From positions 4,269,525 through 4,333,524 of the forward strand of contig NC_037593.1 of the NCBI RefSeq assembly GCF_003073045.1: 64,000 bases of DNA, given 5' to 3'. Made by a program: the position numbers and the translations under genes. Of this stretch, positions 37,040 to 51,249 are shown piece by piece. The first letter of the stretch is position 1. Every line of letters starts with the position of its first letter. Source of the stretch: Pomacea canaliculata. Lineage: Eukaryota > Mollusca > Gastropoda > Architaenioglossa > Ampullariidae. Under the pieces are notes generated by a model, which had not been told where the DNA came from, ran no database searches, and saw only the letters and a program-made list of their open reading frames with translations.

Positions 37040-38310
37040 ATTTCACAGGAAGTGTATAAGGTATTCAGAGCGCTTGTATTATAAGTAGCTCAAGGTCATC
37101 TTGCTTGTGCAGCTTTGAGTCTGTGACTTCTGCAGTGTTTTGCATACTGTAATGAAAATTCTGTAGCGTCACAAAACATGACGGTCGCTATCCGTTCCAC
37201 ACAGTTGCTTTCATAATCCTTGCAAACTTTTTAAGAAATGCTGTCTGAAAGTGTGTGTTGGAGCTGTCATTATTGTAGGCTTATAGCTTGAAACCTGAAC
37301 ACTTGCTGATCCTATGAACATATTTTGAAGTGCTGGGGAGAGTTTTGAATATCTTAAAGAGGTGAGCTCTGACATAGTGCAAGGAGTGTGGAGGAAGGGA
37401 GATAATCAGGAGCACATAGATGGAGACATGGCAGTCCACTTTGTAACACCAGGGCCAATGAAGAAAAACTGGGGATGGGGAGGGGGTGATGTGATTAGTC
37501 TTAGGTGCCTCCAGCACCAGACGCGCTTTCTGAATGCATTGTGGAGTGTGGCAGTGAAAAGGGAGTTGAGCATGAGAAATGGCGATAACTACTCAGCAAT
37601 AGATGATGATGAGGCATTGGAGAGAAGTTCTTACCAAAAAAAGGAGAGGTGGGGCTGTGCTGCATGGAAAGGGTGGATTCCTTAAGGATACCAGATGATA
37701 AGGAAATTGTGGTGCCAGACAGAGGCTACAGGAACAGCTAGTATAAAGGTGCCTCAGTTTTGTCAGGGTTCAGCTTGAATTTAGTTTTTCTGTTCTGGAT
37801 GTCAGAATAGTAGTTTGATGGAGGAGAGCTATCAATTTTTTTCACTGGATAGTTAGCATATGCTTGAGTTTCATTGGCTGAGGTCATGGCATTTGATGAC
37901 CAACGATGTACTCCCTGGTAAAGATTGTAGAGGACATAATCCTGGAAAACACATGGAGGACTGGAAAAAAGGGTGGGAAAAACAGGAAGCAATAATGACA
38001 GCGTGAGGTCAGTCACAGAAGTAGCCCAGAAACCAGAAAAGATGTATTGAATACCTGAAAAATGGAAGAGCGTTGATTGACCAGACTTCATGGTCAAGAG
38101 GATCAAACATGAAAGACAAGGAGCATAAGCACTGAAACCAGACCATTGTCAGTGGCACAGAAGAGAGCTGTGCTAAGAAGACGGTAGGCTGATTGATGTA
38201 GAGGTAGAAGATAATGGCATGTATTCTGCAGTAAAGCATGTCAGAGATGACCAGGAGAAGATAGGGAATGGGGGAGATGGGAAAAAACCCAGTGTCAAGC
38301 TGAGACTACA
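37040..38310 (-). mobile_element. Decayed L2-like LINE fragment (reverse transcriptase part)
   Basis: The minus strand shows reverse transcriptase pieces in the usual order: SFMFDPLDHEVWSINAL near 38120 (family DLSAAFDTVDH), NETQAYANY near 37870 (family ADDTQLY), and NRKTKFKLNPDKTEA near 37760 (family NKLKLNDDKTEA). A sequence like an L2-type 3' tail lies near 37060. Many stops and frame changes make it an old, dead copy. Confidence 0.75.
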
Positions 38311-38578
38311 TGCTGATTTACAGGTATCGTGTATGTGTATTTAAAGACTTTCATGCCACTACTGGCACAAGTAAGAGTCAAATGGAACTTGCTTTTCAGA
38401 CACTGCAATTGTGTAAATGTCTTTTTCATCAAAAAAAAAGGTCAGCAAAGTTTCATCACAAATGTTTATTATATACCACAATTTTTCACAACAAATCACT
38501 TCCTCTGAAGATGAAAAATGCACCACTGAGAGAAGATGGGACGGAAAAGATTTTACAATATAAAGCTATTTTTATTGT

Positions 38579-41015
38579 CTATTTCTGTAAAAGTAGTTGA
38601 TCAAGAAATTCAGCCTGGTCACTTTCCTCCTTCTGAAGTGCATTATGCTGGACTCTTAATCTGTTGGAAGATGATGATTATTATAGTGAATATTTGCTCA
38701 TTCTTCTTTATTTAAATCATACATAGACTAAATCAACAACCATGCACCCACATTTGCATATAACAGACTCCCACTTATGGCGACCAGAAGTCCCAATTTA
38801 GGTGGGACAGTGCTGCCTTTGACTGAGTCCCAATGTCCCACATTCATCTAAAAAGTTTATCAATGTCCCTCATGTATTTAAAAATCTGATTATCGTACAC
38901 AGATTCGCATCTGTGCCTTTGGTTTTGGCTTTTGCCTATGTCAAATTTGTCTCCTAGTTTTCTTCTATTTCAATTAATTCCCTCCCTTTTTTCGGTGCTC
39001 TTTGTCGGTGACAACACCCTGATCGGCACATGTCCCTAATTCGCTCTCAAGACATCTGATCACATTACGCTCACTTCTACAAAATATACATGAAGCAAAT
39101 TACAGACACAGATAATGAAAACTTCATCAGTTACTGGAGGGTTTATCAAAGGATCTGTATTGTTTGGTCTTAAATTATATTTGGCAAATTAATATACTGA
39201 TAAGGAGGCCATTTCTTCCAAAGCAGAACATTAGATCCTTTCATCACTTGCCTTTCAAGCTGCATGCGTTTTTCTATGATGAGGGCCTGCAGTTGCAATT
39301 GCTGTGCTTCTCTTTGTTTGGCAATAGATTTCAGCAGGTTTCTTGCTCCTATGGCCTACAAAAAGGTGAAATATATCAGTCATGATAATTTCTCAAGAGA
39401 TGCTGTGCAGTGTTAATTTACAAGTGCTAGTTCACTTTCCTACACAATGTGATCTGTTCTAATAGACATCACACTGCAGAATCATTTGTTTTGCCACTGG
39501 CAATTACCTCGCATCATGATGGCTAAAAAAATATACATATACATATCTATATGTCAAACATGACAAGTATTGGGGGAATCTGTCTTGCAATTTAACATTA
39601 GTGATACAAATTTTAAATGGTGCTCAGTTCATTTTCTGACAACTAGTTTTAAAAAATGGAAGAATAATCATCGTTCTACAGATCTCATGTAAAAACAAAC
39701 CTTCATCTTTTCCTTTTCAACTTCTTTTGCAACTGCATCAACCATTTCAATGAATGTTCCAACTATTTTTTGAAATTCTCCAATTTCTGGAAATTAAAAA
39801 ACCGAAGATTGATCATTTCCATCATGATTATATACTACAACATGATGTTATTAATGGCATTCCACTCATAACTTTGGCTTTACTTGACCCTACCCTAAAA
39901 TGCTGTCCTATTAAAAAGTTTCTTAATCATCTAAGCAAAATTCTACAAAATCCACAAAGCTATTATCTTTGCAGTTTTCCTATCATATGGTAAATCTCCT
40001 GACTCCAACGACTTCTTAAATAAACAGCACAGTGGAAGAAATAACTCAACACTCAATTCTTTCAGAATCCTTAGGGTATCAAATCTGGACTGTGAGGTGT
40101 GTAAGGTGTGTAAAATCTCTTCACTTTTCTTGAATGTAAAAAGTTGCTACTCTTATGTGCACCAAGACTGCTACCATTAAATGAAAGCCTTGTCACAATA
40201 GTTATACTATTTATTTTTCCTGTGTGAAAACAGGAGAAAAAGACTCATTTAGTATTGCTGCATTTCTACCCTATCGTTAATGCTGATAAACTGTTCTTCC
40301 TCCTAAAAAAACCTTGATCTTCTCCTGAACATGCTTCCAAATTTTGTTTGATTTACATTACTATCCCTAGCTTCGAAGTTCCTTATTAAACTAGCACAAT
40401 AATTTCTCACCTTTATATATTGACTTTAATCATATCAAGATTTAGAGTGTAGACATCTTTGACATTGTCATAATTTCAGAAGTGTCCCGTTTCACCCAGA
40501 CTGGTTTTATTTTCTTTTTATTGTACAACTCTCATAATATGCATAAACTCCTCCATGCAGCAGACTAATTCATATGGCACCCAGCTTCATTTCATTTCTT
40601 CTGGCCTGACCTCTCATGATTACTAAAGTCTACTAATGTATTATAAACACCTCTAAATCGTGCTAAATCACATGCTCCCTATGTTATCAATAAAATCCTT
40701 GAAAGAAATTAATCCTTCTTATTTAAGAATCTATCGTCGTTAGAATAAATGACCAAACATTCATCCAGTTTATAATCAATAGTTTAGTTACTATCCTTCC
40801 ATTATATACACTACATTGCGTTTAATACCTTTATGAAACATTACTGGTACATCCTTTTCACTTATGCAGAGAATATCATAAAACTTACTGTCAACAAAAT
40901 CTTTACATTCTTCTTTTAATTCTCGTGTTTGTTGTGCAACATCAGGCTCAAGCACTCGTATTTTGTTTAGTTCATCAAAGTGTAGGCCAGCTTTAGCGAG
41001 CGCTTCGTCGGCCAT
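38579..41015 (-). CDS. IFT20: Intraflagellar transport protein 20
   Basis: IFT20 is an IFT-B subunit of cilia that also acts at the Golgi, sorting membrane cargo to the cilium. Four exons: 41015-40889, 39786-39701, 39355-39252, 38660-38579; total 399 nt, 132 residues, the same length as human IFT20. The N-terminus [18 protein letters not shown] and [11 protein letters not shown] are nearly identical to human ([29 protein letters not shown]). The middle ([17 protein letters not shown]) and the end are coiled coil. The start is ATG 41015 ([10 protein letters not shown]). Intron 3 has a GC donor. Divergently paired with TNFAIP1/KCTD10, 428 bp between starts. Confidence 0.96.
38661..39251 (-). 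other. GC-AG intron in IFT20
   Basis: Exon 3 ends CTTGAAAG, followed by GCAAGT, and the intron ends CCAACAG before ATTAAGAG. Only this junction keeps the frame (LER, then [10 protein letters not shown]) and matches the family. It is the second GC donor in the window and shares the string AAG/GCAAGT with the MDH2 one. Confidence 0.85.
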
Positions 41016-41443
41016 ATTTCGTTGGTATGTTGAGAAACAGAGCTATGCGAGAGACTTAGTTTGGAAATATTTTTAAAAATGCACGATATAACACGAATAA
41101 TAATTTTATAAATAATCAAGTAATTTTGTTAGTTTAATCTAAGTTTAAAGGTAATGTTTATAACAAAACGTTGACAGCTTTGTCTTCTGGCTTTACCGGA
41201 GGCTTTTCATGGATATGAGCAACTTGCTGGGTGAGGTGAAGCGACCTAAGGGTATCAGGGTATAGATTTAGGTTTGAAAACGTCAGGTGACCAAACGTAT
41301 AGTAACGTGCACGACCATAAGTTTAGACAGTAACAGCAGGGTTTTCACTGTCAACCAGCGAGGTGGCTGATCAGATACCAGGGCGGAAAGCGGTGGAAAG
41401 ACCGTCTAGCCCACACCCACAAGAACCTAATCAGCTGGAAACC
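41016..41443. promoter_or_regulatory. Shared head-to-head promoter, IFT20 / TNFAIP1-KCTD10
   Basis: 428 bp between start codons. A CCGGA core near 41197 could be an ETS site. No clear TATA box. Bidirectional use is inferred from the layout, which vertebrates share. Confidence 0.5.
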
Positions 41444-44400
41444 ATGTCTGGAGATTCTCATAAGACTGTGATCAAAGGCAATACGTCCAAATATGTAAAG
41501 CTTAATGTAGGTGGATCGCTTCATTATACAACGATAGGTACCTTAGTAAAGCATGACACCATGCTGCGAGCGATGTTCAGCGGTCGAATGGAGGTGCTCA
41601 CGGACTCTGAAGGTAGGTTTACTCAGCTGTTAAATATATATATATCAAAGTAGTTATGAGTACTAGTAATCAGGACGACGAATCACTTTAACAGTCACCA
41701 TATCTTCGTTGATAATGTTTTTAGGCGAAACCTGTCATCAAAGTGTGACAAAATGTATTTATTCTTGCTGTAATGGAACATTCTGAAGTATTTGTCCAGT
41801 TCCTTTGTGGCTGCTTACTGATTTAAGAATAGTGGCGTGTGTGATTTGTATGGTATTTAGGAGATTACAAGAATGTGAGATAGTAATTAGGTGCTTGAAC
41901 AAAGGGATGGATAGGATCTCAGAGGAAAGTGAAGCTGAGCAGATTGCAGTAGGGTGTAGAGTTCAGTGTTTTTAATGAACAGCCTTCAATAAACTGGGTG
42001 GTAAGGATATTTTAGTTTTATTCATTATTAAAAATTAGGGCCTTGTGAAGTTGTGGGATTAAATTTGAAGCTCTACCCAATATCAGTGGATGGCCATCTT
42101 TGATGAGTCAGATTTGTTTCTGATTTTATCATTTCCTTATGCGTGTATAGTTATTGTGGAGATATAAAAAGACTCTGTTTTTGATGCTTGTAGAATTTAT
42201 ATTGACCATAACAGTTTCTAATCTCTTAAAGACTTTAAACACTTCAAATTTTTGTAGTAACTGACGCAACTAGAAATCTTAATTTGAATTTTTTTTCTTC
42301 ATTTGTTTAAAAAAAAAAAGGATGGATCTTAATAGACCGCTGTGGAAAACACTTTGGATCCATCCTAAACTTCCTGAGAGATGGCACTCTGCCATTACCA
42401 GAGAATCGACGGGAACTGCTCGAACTACAGCAGGAAGCCAAATATTATCTTGTCCAGGACTTATGTACTCTGTTAGTTTTCATTTCAGTTAAAATCTTAT
42501 TTTTAATCTTACTATTTATTTTTTTGAGTACATGATTTAATGAGCATATTGCACTTTCATAGAAACTTTTCACACACTTTTTCATAAGTTTCTGTGAAAG
42601 TGTAGTACGCTCATTTAAATGATTGATGTGTGAAAGATTTGTGTGTGTGAGAGAGAAGACCACACATTTTGGTGTAGTTTTTAAAAATTTTGTCTAAGTA
42701 GAATTGTAATTGTTACTTTTTGAAATTTCTGCCTGTTAAAAGACCTTTCAGAAATCAGATGTTAATAAAAGTTACTTAATGTACAGGATTGAGTCGGCAT
42801 TAAAAGTTAGGGAAGAGCTGGAGCCAATTTGTCAAGTTCCACTCATTACATCGTCACGTGAGGAACAGCAGCTTGTTGCAAGCACTTCCAAGGTAAAATG
42901 TCAATACTGCTTAAGGCAAACTATTTCATTTCAAAGGTACTTGGTGAATCTTTGTCGCATGAAAACTCATTATTTTATCAGGCAGCTTGGTAGCCGATCA
43001 CTTTATGATCGTTGCTTATGGCAGAAAACTGGTTAAAATTCTACATTTTTATTGCTGTTAGTTTATATATATATTTGTAAAGGTAGCTGTTGCATTTTTT
43101 AGATTACATGTCATCTACAGGTTCTCTGGTGAGTCTTTGAGCTGACATTTCTCATCAATAAGTTTTAAAAATAAGCTTTAAAAGATTTGTTTTCTGTTTC
43201 AGCCTGTAGTGAAGTTAATTTGTAACAGACATAACAACAAATACTCATATACAAGGTAAAAGATTTTGGATTCTATGACTTTTTATACATTATTGCTAAC
43301 AAAAATCTGTTTTGTCCCATGGATAATGTTATGATTGAGAATGAAGTGTTTAAAAATGGATTTTCTAGTGCAGTGATTCTACTTTTTACTGTGCGTATAA
43401 ATCCAAAGTTGGAAAAAATAATTCTGCTTGGGATATTTACATGCATGAGTACATGTTTTTTATTTGCATTTTGCAGTAATTCAGATGACAATTTACTGAA
43501 GAACATAGAGCTTTTTGATAAGCTGTCTCTTCGGTTCCATGGTCGTGTGATGTTTATCAAGGATGTCATTGGCAGCAATGAAATTTGTTGTTGGTCTTTC
43601 TTTGGCCATGGTGCTAAAATTGCTGAAGTCTGCTGTACATCCATAGTTTATGGCACAGATAAGAAACACACAAAGGTTAGTGCTGGAACGAAGCAAATCT
43701 TACATGTTGGACAACTTGATCAAAGCAGAGATCTGTAGACAAAAGGATTGGTATCTCGCAGTGCGTTCAAACAGTGGATCTGTTGAGAAGCCCAATTGAT
43801 TGCTTGCGGGCAGACATAAGGCAACACATACTTCCGGTTGCGTAGATTCAGATCAGCACGTGTCCAATGGATTTGTTGTCGACAAACTTTGCAGGTAAAA
43901 ACTGAAGTTTTATAAATGAATATAAGGAGACAGTTTGAGAACTCATTACGACTATAGATCAAATTATTTGTTCATGAAAGAAAAAGCCTGATAAATTAAT
44001 TTTATGTGTAACATGGAGCCAATACACTATGGTAAGCAAGGCAAAATGTACACTGATAGTGGATGGGATAGTAATGTTGCCATTTCAAATATAATTTTTC
44101 TAAAATTTCTCTGAAAGTTTGCTTATATTTTATATTTTTCATTGTGACATGCCACTGCACTTATGTTTAAATAGTCTTTTTTCTGTAAAATCTTTTTAGA
44201 ATGAGATGCAGTCCCTAGAATGATGCCTGAACTACCTAAGACCTGCTTCAAGTGCAGAATCAAGGAAAATGCTTGAGCAAAATTCCACGTAGAAATAACA
44301 GACCAAGACAACATTATGATGGTTGATCCAAAAGCTAGGAAGTGATCCAACACTTATAGTAATAAATTCACTAATCACGTTGGTGGAGCAGAATGTGAAA

Positions 44401-46204
44401 GTTTGTCAAAACTCGAGCAAAAAAGCTTGGCCTAAAAGGCTTATGGGAAGACAGGAGAATTTGGAAAAATTAGAATAACTTTTAACTGACAGTAGTACTG
44501 TAAGCATTCTCACATCTTTGCTAAACAGAGGACTATTGAAACTGTATCTAAACACAACTACTGTATAGGGCCATTAAGCAATTGGGGTCCAAACTGCTTA
44601 AACACGGCTTGGGTGGTCGGCGGCTTAAATATTTTGATGATGCATAAATTACAATAAATAATGAAATAAAAAAGAAGCTTTTTATCACAATCCTTTCTTG
44701 CATGTTGATACGCGAGTCGCCATTTTGAAAGTTGCACTGTAATCTTACGATCATGTCTAGGTCCTACGATCCATAGTGTGAAAAAAATTGGGATCAAAGC
44801 ATTTTGCACAGCTTAAGGGAATTCGTGGATTACTAGACTGTGGCGTAATGGCCCTGCACTGTATTGTTTGTTGACCTCTAACTTTAAAATGTTGGTCCTT
44901 CGAGACTTCTAGGATTGTTCGGATTATTTGGTCTCCACAAAGGTTTAATACTGTATGTCTGTGCTCCTGTGTTCACAGCAACAATGTTATGAGTATGTTG
45001 CATGTTCTTCATGTAAAGACTATGTACAGTTGTCTATCCAGAATAAAGCAAGCTAAACCTCACCTCAAATATAGGCAAATATTACATCTTGAATAGCATT
45101 TGCAAAATGTTTTTCGGCAGTCACAGTTCTACTGCTAACATGTCTGTAATGAGAATTGCCAATTAAAAGTCTGGAAAAACATGTACCATTTACGTTATTT
45201 TTTTTACCAGAGGTTGAGAGACATTATAAAGCAAGCGATAAGCTGACCTTTCGTTAGTTTCATGTAAACAATTTTATACACAATATATAGGGACCTGTGT
45301 ATGATTATCAGAATATACAGTGCGAAATTCAGTGTACTTCATTAAATTTGTTCATAATTATAACTTGACTGAGAGCAGAGACATTAAATCCTGATTTCTA
45401 CTGACTGGAGGTTTCCTTAGGTGCAGGCTTTACTTGGAGACTTCAGTAGGATTGGCAGGCTGCTTGGCACCAAGTGCAGTTTCTGAAAGTCCAAATATAA
45501 ATCTGTCCTGAAATAAGTAGACACTGAGACAGAGCAGCAACCAAGAAAAACAATCCAGAGCTGCCAGACTGAAAATAAATGCAAGTTGACATTGCATGGA
45601 GTTGGTCTTACATGCACAAATGCTGCTCCTGTGCAAGGAACACGGAGATACTAATCCTTTCTACAGATCTCTGATGAAAGCATGCTTTGTGGGTACCAAA
45701 CATGACAAGTGACTTGAGAGTAGTAACAAGTTTCTAAAACAATGGGAACTGACTTTTTGCAAATACTGTAACTTTTTTCCAAGCTGGATGATGTTTGCCT
45801 TAGCTATCAAAATTGTGACAGGGCTAATGTTTGATCTACAAGATCCTGACATGTATTTGTTTAGCCATTCCACCTTTTTATTTCCATTCCATTTATTTTC
45901 TTGCCTGTTTTAGCCATGTCCATACTTCATGCTGTTCTTTTATAACATACTATTTTTCATCTTAGATGTCTTTTTTAATATACAGCAAGTGCATCATGAA
46001 GTTTTCCTTTGCTTTTTATAGGTTGAGTTTCCTGAGGCCAGAATATTTGAGGAGACATTAAATGTTCTGTTGTATGAGCATCGTGGTAAAGGTCCTGATG
46101 CAGAACTGATGCAAGCAACACGAGGTGCAAGAGATGGTGCACAAGGATATAACAGCGACGAGGATGTGGAAGAGAAACTGGATAGGGCAATGCGTCGAAA
46201 GTGA
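41444..46204 (+). CDS. TNFAIP1: BTB/POZ adaptor for CUL3 (BACURD; TNFAIP1/KCTD10/KCTD13 type)
   Basis: BACURD proteins are substrate adaptors of the CUL3 ubiquitin ligase, known to mark RhoA for destruction. Six exons: 41444-41612, 42321-42471, 42787-42892, 43203-43255, 43477-43675, 46022-46204; total 861 nt, 286 residues (human 313-329). The BTB (T1-like) domain starts at [19 protein letters not shown] and includes [18 protein letters not shown] and [20 protein letters not shown]. The C-terminal half has [20 protein letters not shown] and [20 protein letters not shown]. The ending ([13 protein letters not shown]) is short and lacks the last stretch of the human proteins. ATG 41444 (MSGDSHK) matches the human start; the open frame further upstream has no ATG. 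It is the likely ancestor-type gene of the three vertebrate paralogues. Intron 5 carries an MITE. Confidence 0.94.
44560..44863. mobile_element. MITE in TNFAIP1/KCTD10 intron 5
   Basis: The element at 44566-44857 is about 292 bp. Left end TAGGGCCATTAAGC and right end CGTAATGGCCCTGC form short inverted repeats (AGGGCCATTA). The direct repeat ACTGTA flanks it at 44560-44565 and 44858-44863. No coding capacity. Superfamily not assigned. Confidence 0.75.
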
Positions 46205-47818
46205 CATGTGATATTAGATATTTGAAACTGAGAAATAGAGTGAAATTAAAAAGACCCATCCATGCCACGGTAGTTTTGCTTTTGAAAGCTTCAAGCAAAT
46301 ACCTTGGTGCAGACATGAAAAAGGTTACTGCAAATTTTAGTTGTGGCAGTAAGGAAAGCATCATACCAATCAGCAGTATGTTCATTTTCATGTCGAGAAG
46401 GGCTGCTGTTGGGAAAAAAAGTAGATTTAGTGACATTTTGTTGTTTAAGTAATTCTTCTGAAGCATCTCAAACCCTTTGTCACAATTTGCATGAGAAAGT
46501 CTCAGAAAATGGGGGGAGGGGAAACATGTTCATGTACATAACTGTACCAGTGTTATGGGAGTTCAAGAGAAAGGTTGTCTTTTAAGGTACTTGTGTGCTT
46601 CACTGTTGAAGCTTTATGGAATTATATAAAAGATTAATATCAGATATGAAGAATAATCAAATGCTCAAACAAATAAAACGCTATAATTCAGAATCTTTTC
46701 TATTTTTATCCATCTTGTTTCAGAATCTGTTTGATTTTTTAAAAATATAAATATGCATAGAACTGCTTGATATGCACATCTATACTTTCTAGATTTGCTC
46801 AGATCTGTTGTGTAATAACCAACATTTAAAACTGAGTGAAGAGCAATGATGGGCAGGTGATGAAGATTTCCTTTGTACACATGAATGCTCTTGAACAAAT
46901 TCATGCACTATACTACACTACAGAAAACCTTCAAAATTCATCGCCCACCCAATAAACTAGACTCCAGGACAGCAACAATATAGATTATGCATGAAAGATG
47001 TGTACGCGCCTGACTAAGACCTTCAACCAAAAATGAGCTAACAAAGATAATTTTAAAAAAAACTTAATTTTTGTCATAAGTAGAGTCACATTAAAATCCC
47101 ACTAGCATGCAGCTACCTGAAAATTTTATTATCTAGTAAACTGAAGCAGAGCACATAAAAGGATATATCACAAGACTGATAATATCATCTTCTGCACATA
47201 CTGCCAGTCTTCCTTTAGATAAAATACACTTATGTCTATAATATTGATAGGTCTTTCTTTAATCTTTACATTAACCTTTCTTCTATAATATTGTTTGATA
47301 CAATTTTTTTTTTAATGACTAACTGAAATAGGTCTCAATGCCGCATTCCAATACTACAGTAAGTTATATATAAAAAGCAAGTTGCAAATATTCTGCATAA
47401 AAATAGTATTCCACAAAAAAATCTACCGGCTTTCAGGTAGTTTTAAAAAATCTTTCATTAACAATTAAAAACAACTTCAGCCCACTTTCATTTTTCAGCA
47501 TCAACAAAAGACTACAGGATGTGTTCATAGATACCATAAAAGGCCTTGTGCAGTACAACCACTCAGTAACAACTAATAAATTTTCCACATGCTTGCATAG
47601 GCCATTTTGTTGGATTCTATACTACTAATCTTCAATTACACCTTTTGAAGTGAAATGACACCAATTCCTTATCACATTCAAAGAAAATAAAATTGTCTTT
47701 AGATAAAGTGATCAGGTGAGGAGCAGCTCTCTTTCAGTAATTCTGTTATGGCAACAGCAAAAGTTTGCAAAAAACTGTCAAAGCAAATAAAATGCAGAAA
47801 AAAAACTTTGTCACTCAA
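46205..47818. other. Intergenic space between TNFAIP1 and TRIAP1 3' ends
   Basis: AT-rich, probably 3' UTR at both edges. No coding exon or recognisable repeat. Confidence 0.55.
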
Positions 47819-48726
<908 letters not shown>

Positions 48727-50046
48727 ATGTTTTCGAGCCCTAGATTAGTCCATTTTTTAAGTCGGCAGATCCGAAACAGATGTATCTCATCCAAGGTATA
48801 GTTCCAGTTCATATATTTCAGACATGATTGTTTAAAATAGTTTTGTCTTTTTGCTGAACAAAGACACAGAGAACAATTTTGTACGTGTTCATGATCAGAA
48901 CATTCTGATGAGAGAGATCTTGTTCTCTGCCGTTTTGCAGGTTCCGGACAGACCAACCTGGATAACAGTAAACCACGACAGACTTCCACAGGTCATTGAT
49001 TAATTTAATAATTGAATAATTTTTAAATACAAGATTGGCTGTATCACGGCGATTGAAGTTGCTGGCACATCATAACCAAAAATATAACAACAAACTGTAT
49101 GTGGCGTTACTTTGAATTTTGTCTACTTTATAAATTAAAATAGAAATTATCACTCTTCCTTTTCGAAGAGTTCATATTTTGAGACAGATTTATTTTACTT
49201 GATAAGTATGCGTATTGTAATCTGTTTGAATTTTTGTATAGTGTCGTATATTATTACATATTTCGTTCTTTTTTTCTTGACTAATAATCCTATTTTTTGT
49301 CAGGTGGAGGAAATAAGCAGAGAGCTAGTAGATCATTTAGAGAGGCTTTCACTGGTAGAATTCAGCAATGAAGAGGGATTAAAAAGACTATCAAGTGCCA
49401 TAAAATCTGCTAACCAGCTCTACATGGTGAACACTGATGATGTAGAACCATTGGATACTGTGCTAGAAAACAGGTATAGTTGTTAGCTATAGTGTTAATT
49501 ATTTAAAAACACAAAAATTATTTGTTCTTATATACTGTTGCATTTGAACCTTTCCATCCATGTTGACAGCTGATAACCACATTATTTTACAAGCAAATTC
49601 ACAACACATTTGTCAAAGCATTTATTATTTCTCTTCTAATTTATTTCCTTTTTTTTATATTTCAGAACATTGTTTCTTCGTAAAGATGAAATCACCGAGG
49701 GGGGTTGTAGGGATGCAATACTTTCAAATGCATGCAGAACAGAAGAAGAATACTTTGTAGCTCCACCAGGTATACTACTAATGTACCATATTTTGTAAAT
49801 ATATAAACGAAAGTTTATGCTTTAGAGCGGAAAGGGTTATCTCCCTTTAAGAGACTATCGCCATTGCAAATTTTAATGGCATTAAGAAATCATTATTTTG
49901 AATTAAGTTTTCAAGGTTGATCTTAAAGCAAATGTTGCATACTATTGATTAAATATCTATCCACATTTTAAAACAAGATTTAAAATTTGACAGGAAACAT
50001 ACCTTTAAAACAGGAAGACAAGGCGTACAAGGAGAAACTGAAGTAA
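48727..50046 (+). CDS. GATC: Glutamyl-tRNA(Gln) amidotransferase subunit C, mitochondrial
   Basis: GatC is the small scaffold subunit of the mitochondrial GatCAB complex, which turns Glu-tRNA(Gln) into Gln-tRNA(Gln). Five exons: 48727-48795, 48941-48991, 49304-49473, 49666-49769, 49994-50046; 447 nt, 148 residues (human 136). Exon 1 is a basic presequence (MFSSPRLVHFLSRQIRNRC). The family core is VDHLERLSLVEF, then DDVEPLDTVLENR (human DGVEPMESVLEDR) and EEEYFVAPPGNIPL. Phases and stops agree. ATG 48727 is the only one giving a targeting peptide in frame. It lies tail to tail with SRSF1/9, as human GATC does with SRSF9. Confidence 0.95.
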
Positions 50047-51249
50047 ACAATTGCGGGGAGAAAGGCACTTACAAGAAGAATTTTGTCTTTCACAGAAATC
50101 TTTTAACGAGGAGAAATCGACGCATTGCTTGCTTCAGTGTTTGCAATAAAAATTATCTGTGTATTGAGCTATTTAGTTTGACAAATCTTGTTTTATTTTT
50201 ATGGTTGTATGTGTAACCAGTCAAACATGTTATAGCCTTTATTGAAATAGACTTCCATGACCCTCCGTCAGTAGATCAAAAGCATATCTCACGTGCTATG
50301 CCACTCGGGTATGGTTCTCGTACCGTAGCCGAGTCCGGCAGGTGAGTAAATTGAACACCTGAGAAAAGAAGCAGGGAGATGGCTATCTAGACCGCTACCT
50401 GTGCCGAACCCTCAGGAACATTATTTTAAAAACTAACACAGATGAAATACCTAACATAGGAAAGGAAAATGCAAAGAGGAAGACGTAAATTCAGGTCTAA
50501 AATCTCTGTCTCTTTGGAGATTTATCTGTCAGCGTTCCTCGTGGACGCCTGTTCATGTTCTTCACAGGAAGTGTACCTGGCACCTCCCTTTTCTCTCTCT
50601 TTCCACGATCTGGATATCTGTACATTTGCTAATTTCTATGATAGGTATTCTCTTTTCCCGGTAAATTCTGATAATTCAATGGAGGCATCTCTAAGCTTCC
50701 GATTTTTAGTTCTCCTGCTTCTGAGTTCTCACTGGAAAATGCGCTTTCCCTATTCAATTACGAAAATCACAAGCTTTTGTGCTCACTTGTGAGTGTTACA
50801 ACATCACGATTGTCTCATTCATCCTGTCCAATGTACGAATCACTTTTAAGGTTTGATTGCAACTCGATTTTAATTTTGGTAGCAAAGATGCAATCTTTTT
50901 CTATATTATCTCACCATTCTCACATTGGGTCATATTGTCTACAATTAGCTCCTGTGCTTAAGCGTTTTCTCTTTGCGTTCTGAGCAAATCCAACGATAAA
51001 CATTAATGTTTTTTACCTGAACATTTTACTGCGGACTGATAGATTGTGACAGCTGGTGTTCACAAATCTTTTTTTATTTTGAGGAATGTAAAGCCTTAAA
51101 ACTGTCATGGTGTATTCGGTCTTGTATGGTGTATGCAGTCTTCCAATTAGCATGGACAGGCACAAAAAGTAAAGCAGTGAAGTATGGATACTGTAAACAG
51201 TTGGAGCCATACTTGATGGTTAACTTAAGGATTACAAGGGAGTTGAGGC

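Larger units (their letters stand above)
35208..38578. other. 3' flank of MDH2 to 3' end of IFT20
   Basis: The first kilobase or so is probably the MDH2 3' UTR. Then come a SINE-like piece (36230-36475) and a decayed L2-like LINE on the minus strand (about 37040-38310). No host coding exon recognised. Confidence 0.55.

Noticed and set aside
37281-38239. Several minus-strand frames of 76-122 codons as host genes
   Set aside because: Pieces of a decayed L2-like LINE reverse transcriptase.
41016-41045. RFX X-box near the IFT20 start (GTTGGTATGTTGAGAAAC)
   Set aside because: Too many mismatches to the X-box consensus to claim, though RFX control of IFT20 would be expected.
41363-41443. N-terminal extension of TNFAIP1/KCTD10 starting MADQIPG
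   Set aside because: It needs a GTG start; the first ATG (41444) matches the family start MSGD.
50281-50345. tRNA-like stretch (AGCCGAGTCCGGCAG)
   Set aside because: It does not fold into a full cloverleaf by eye and lacks a proper A and B box.
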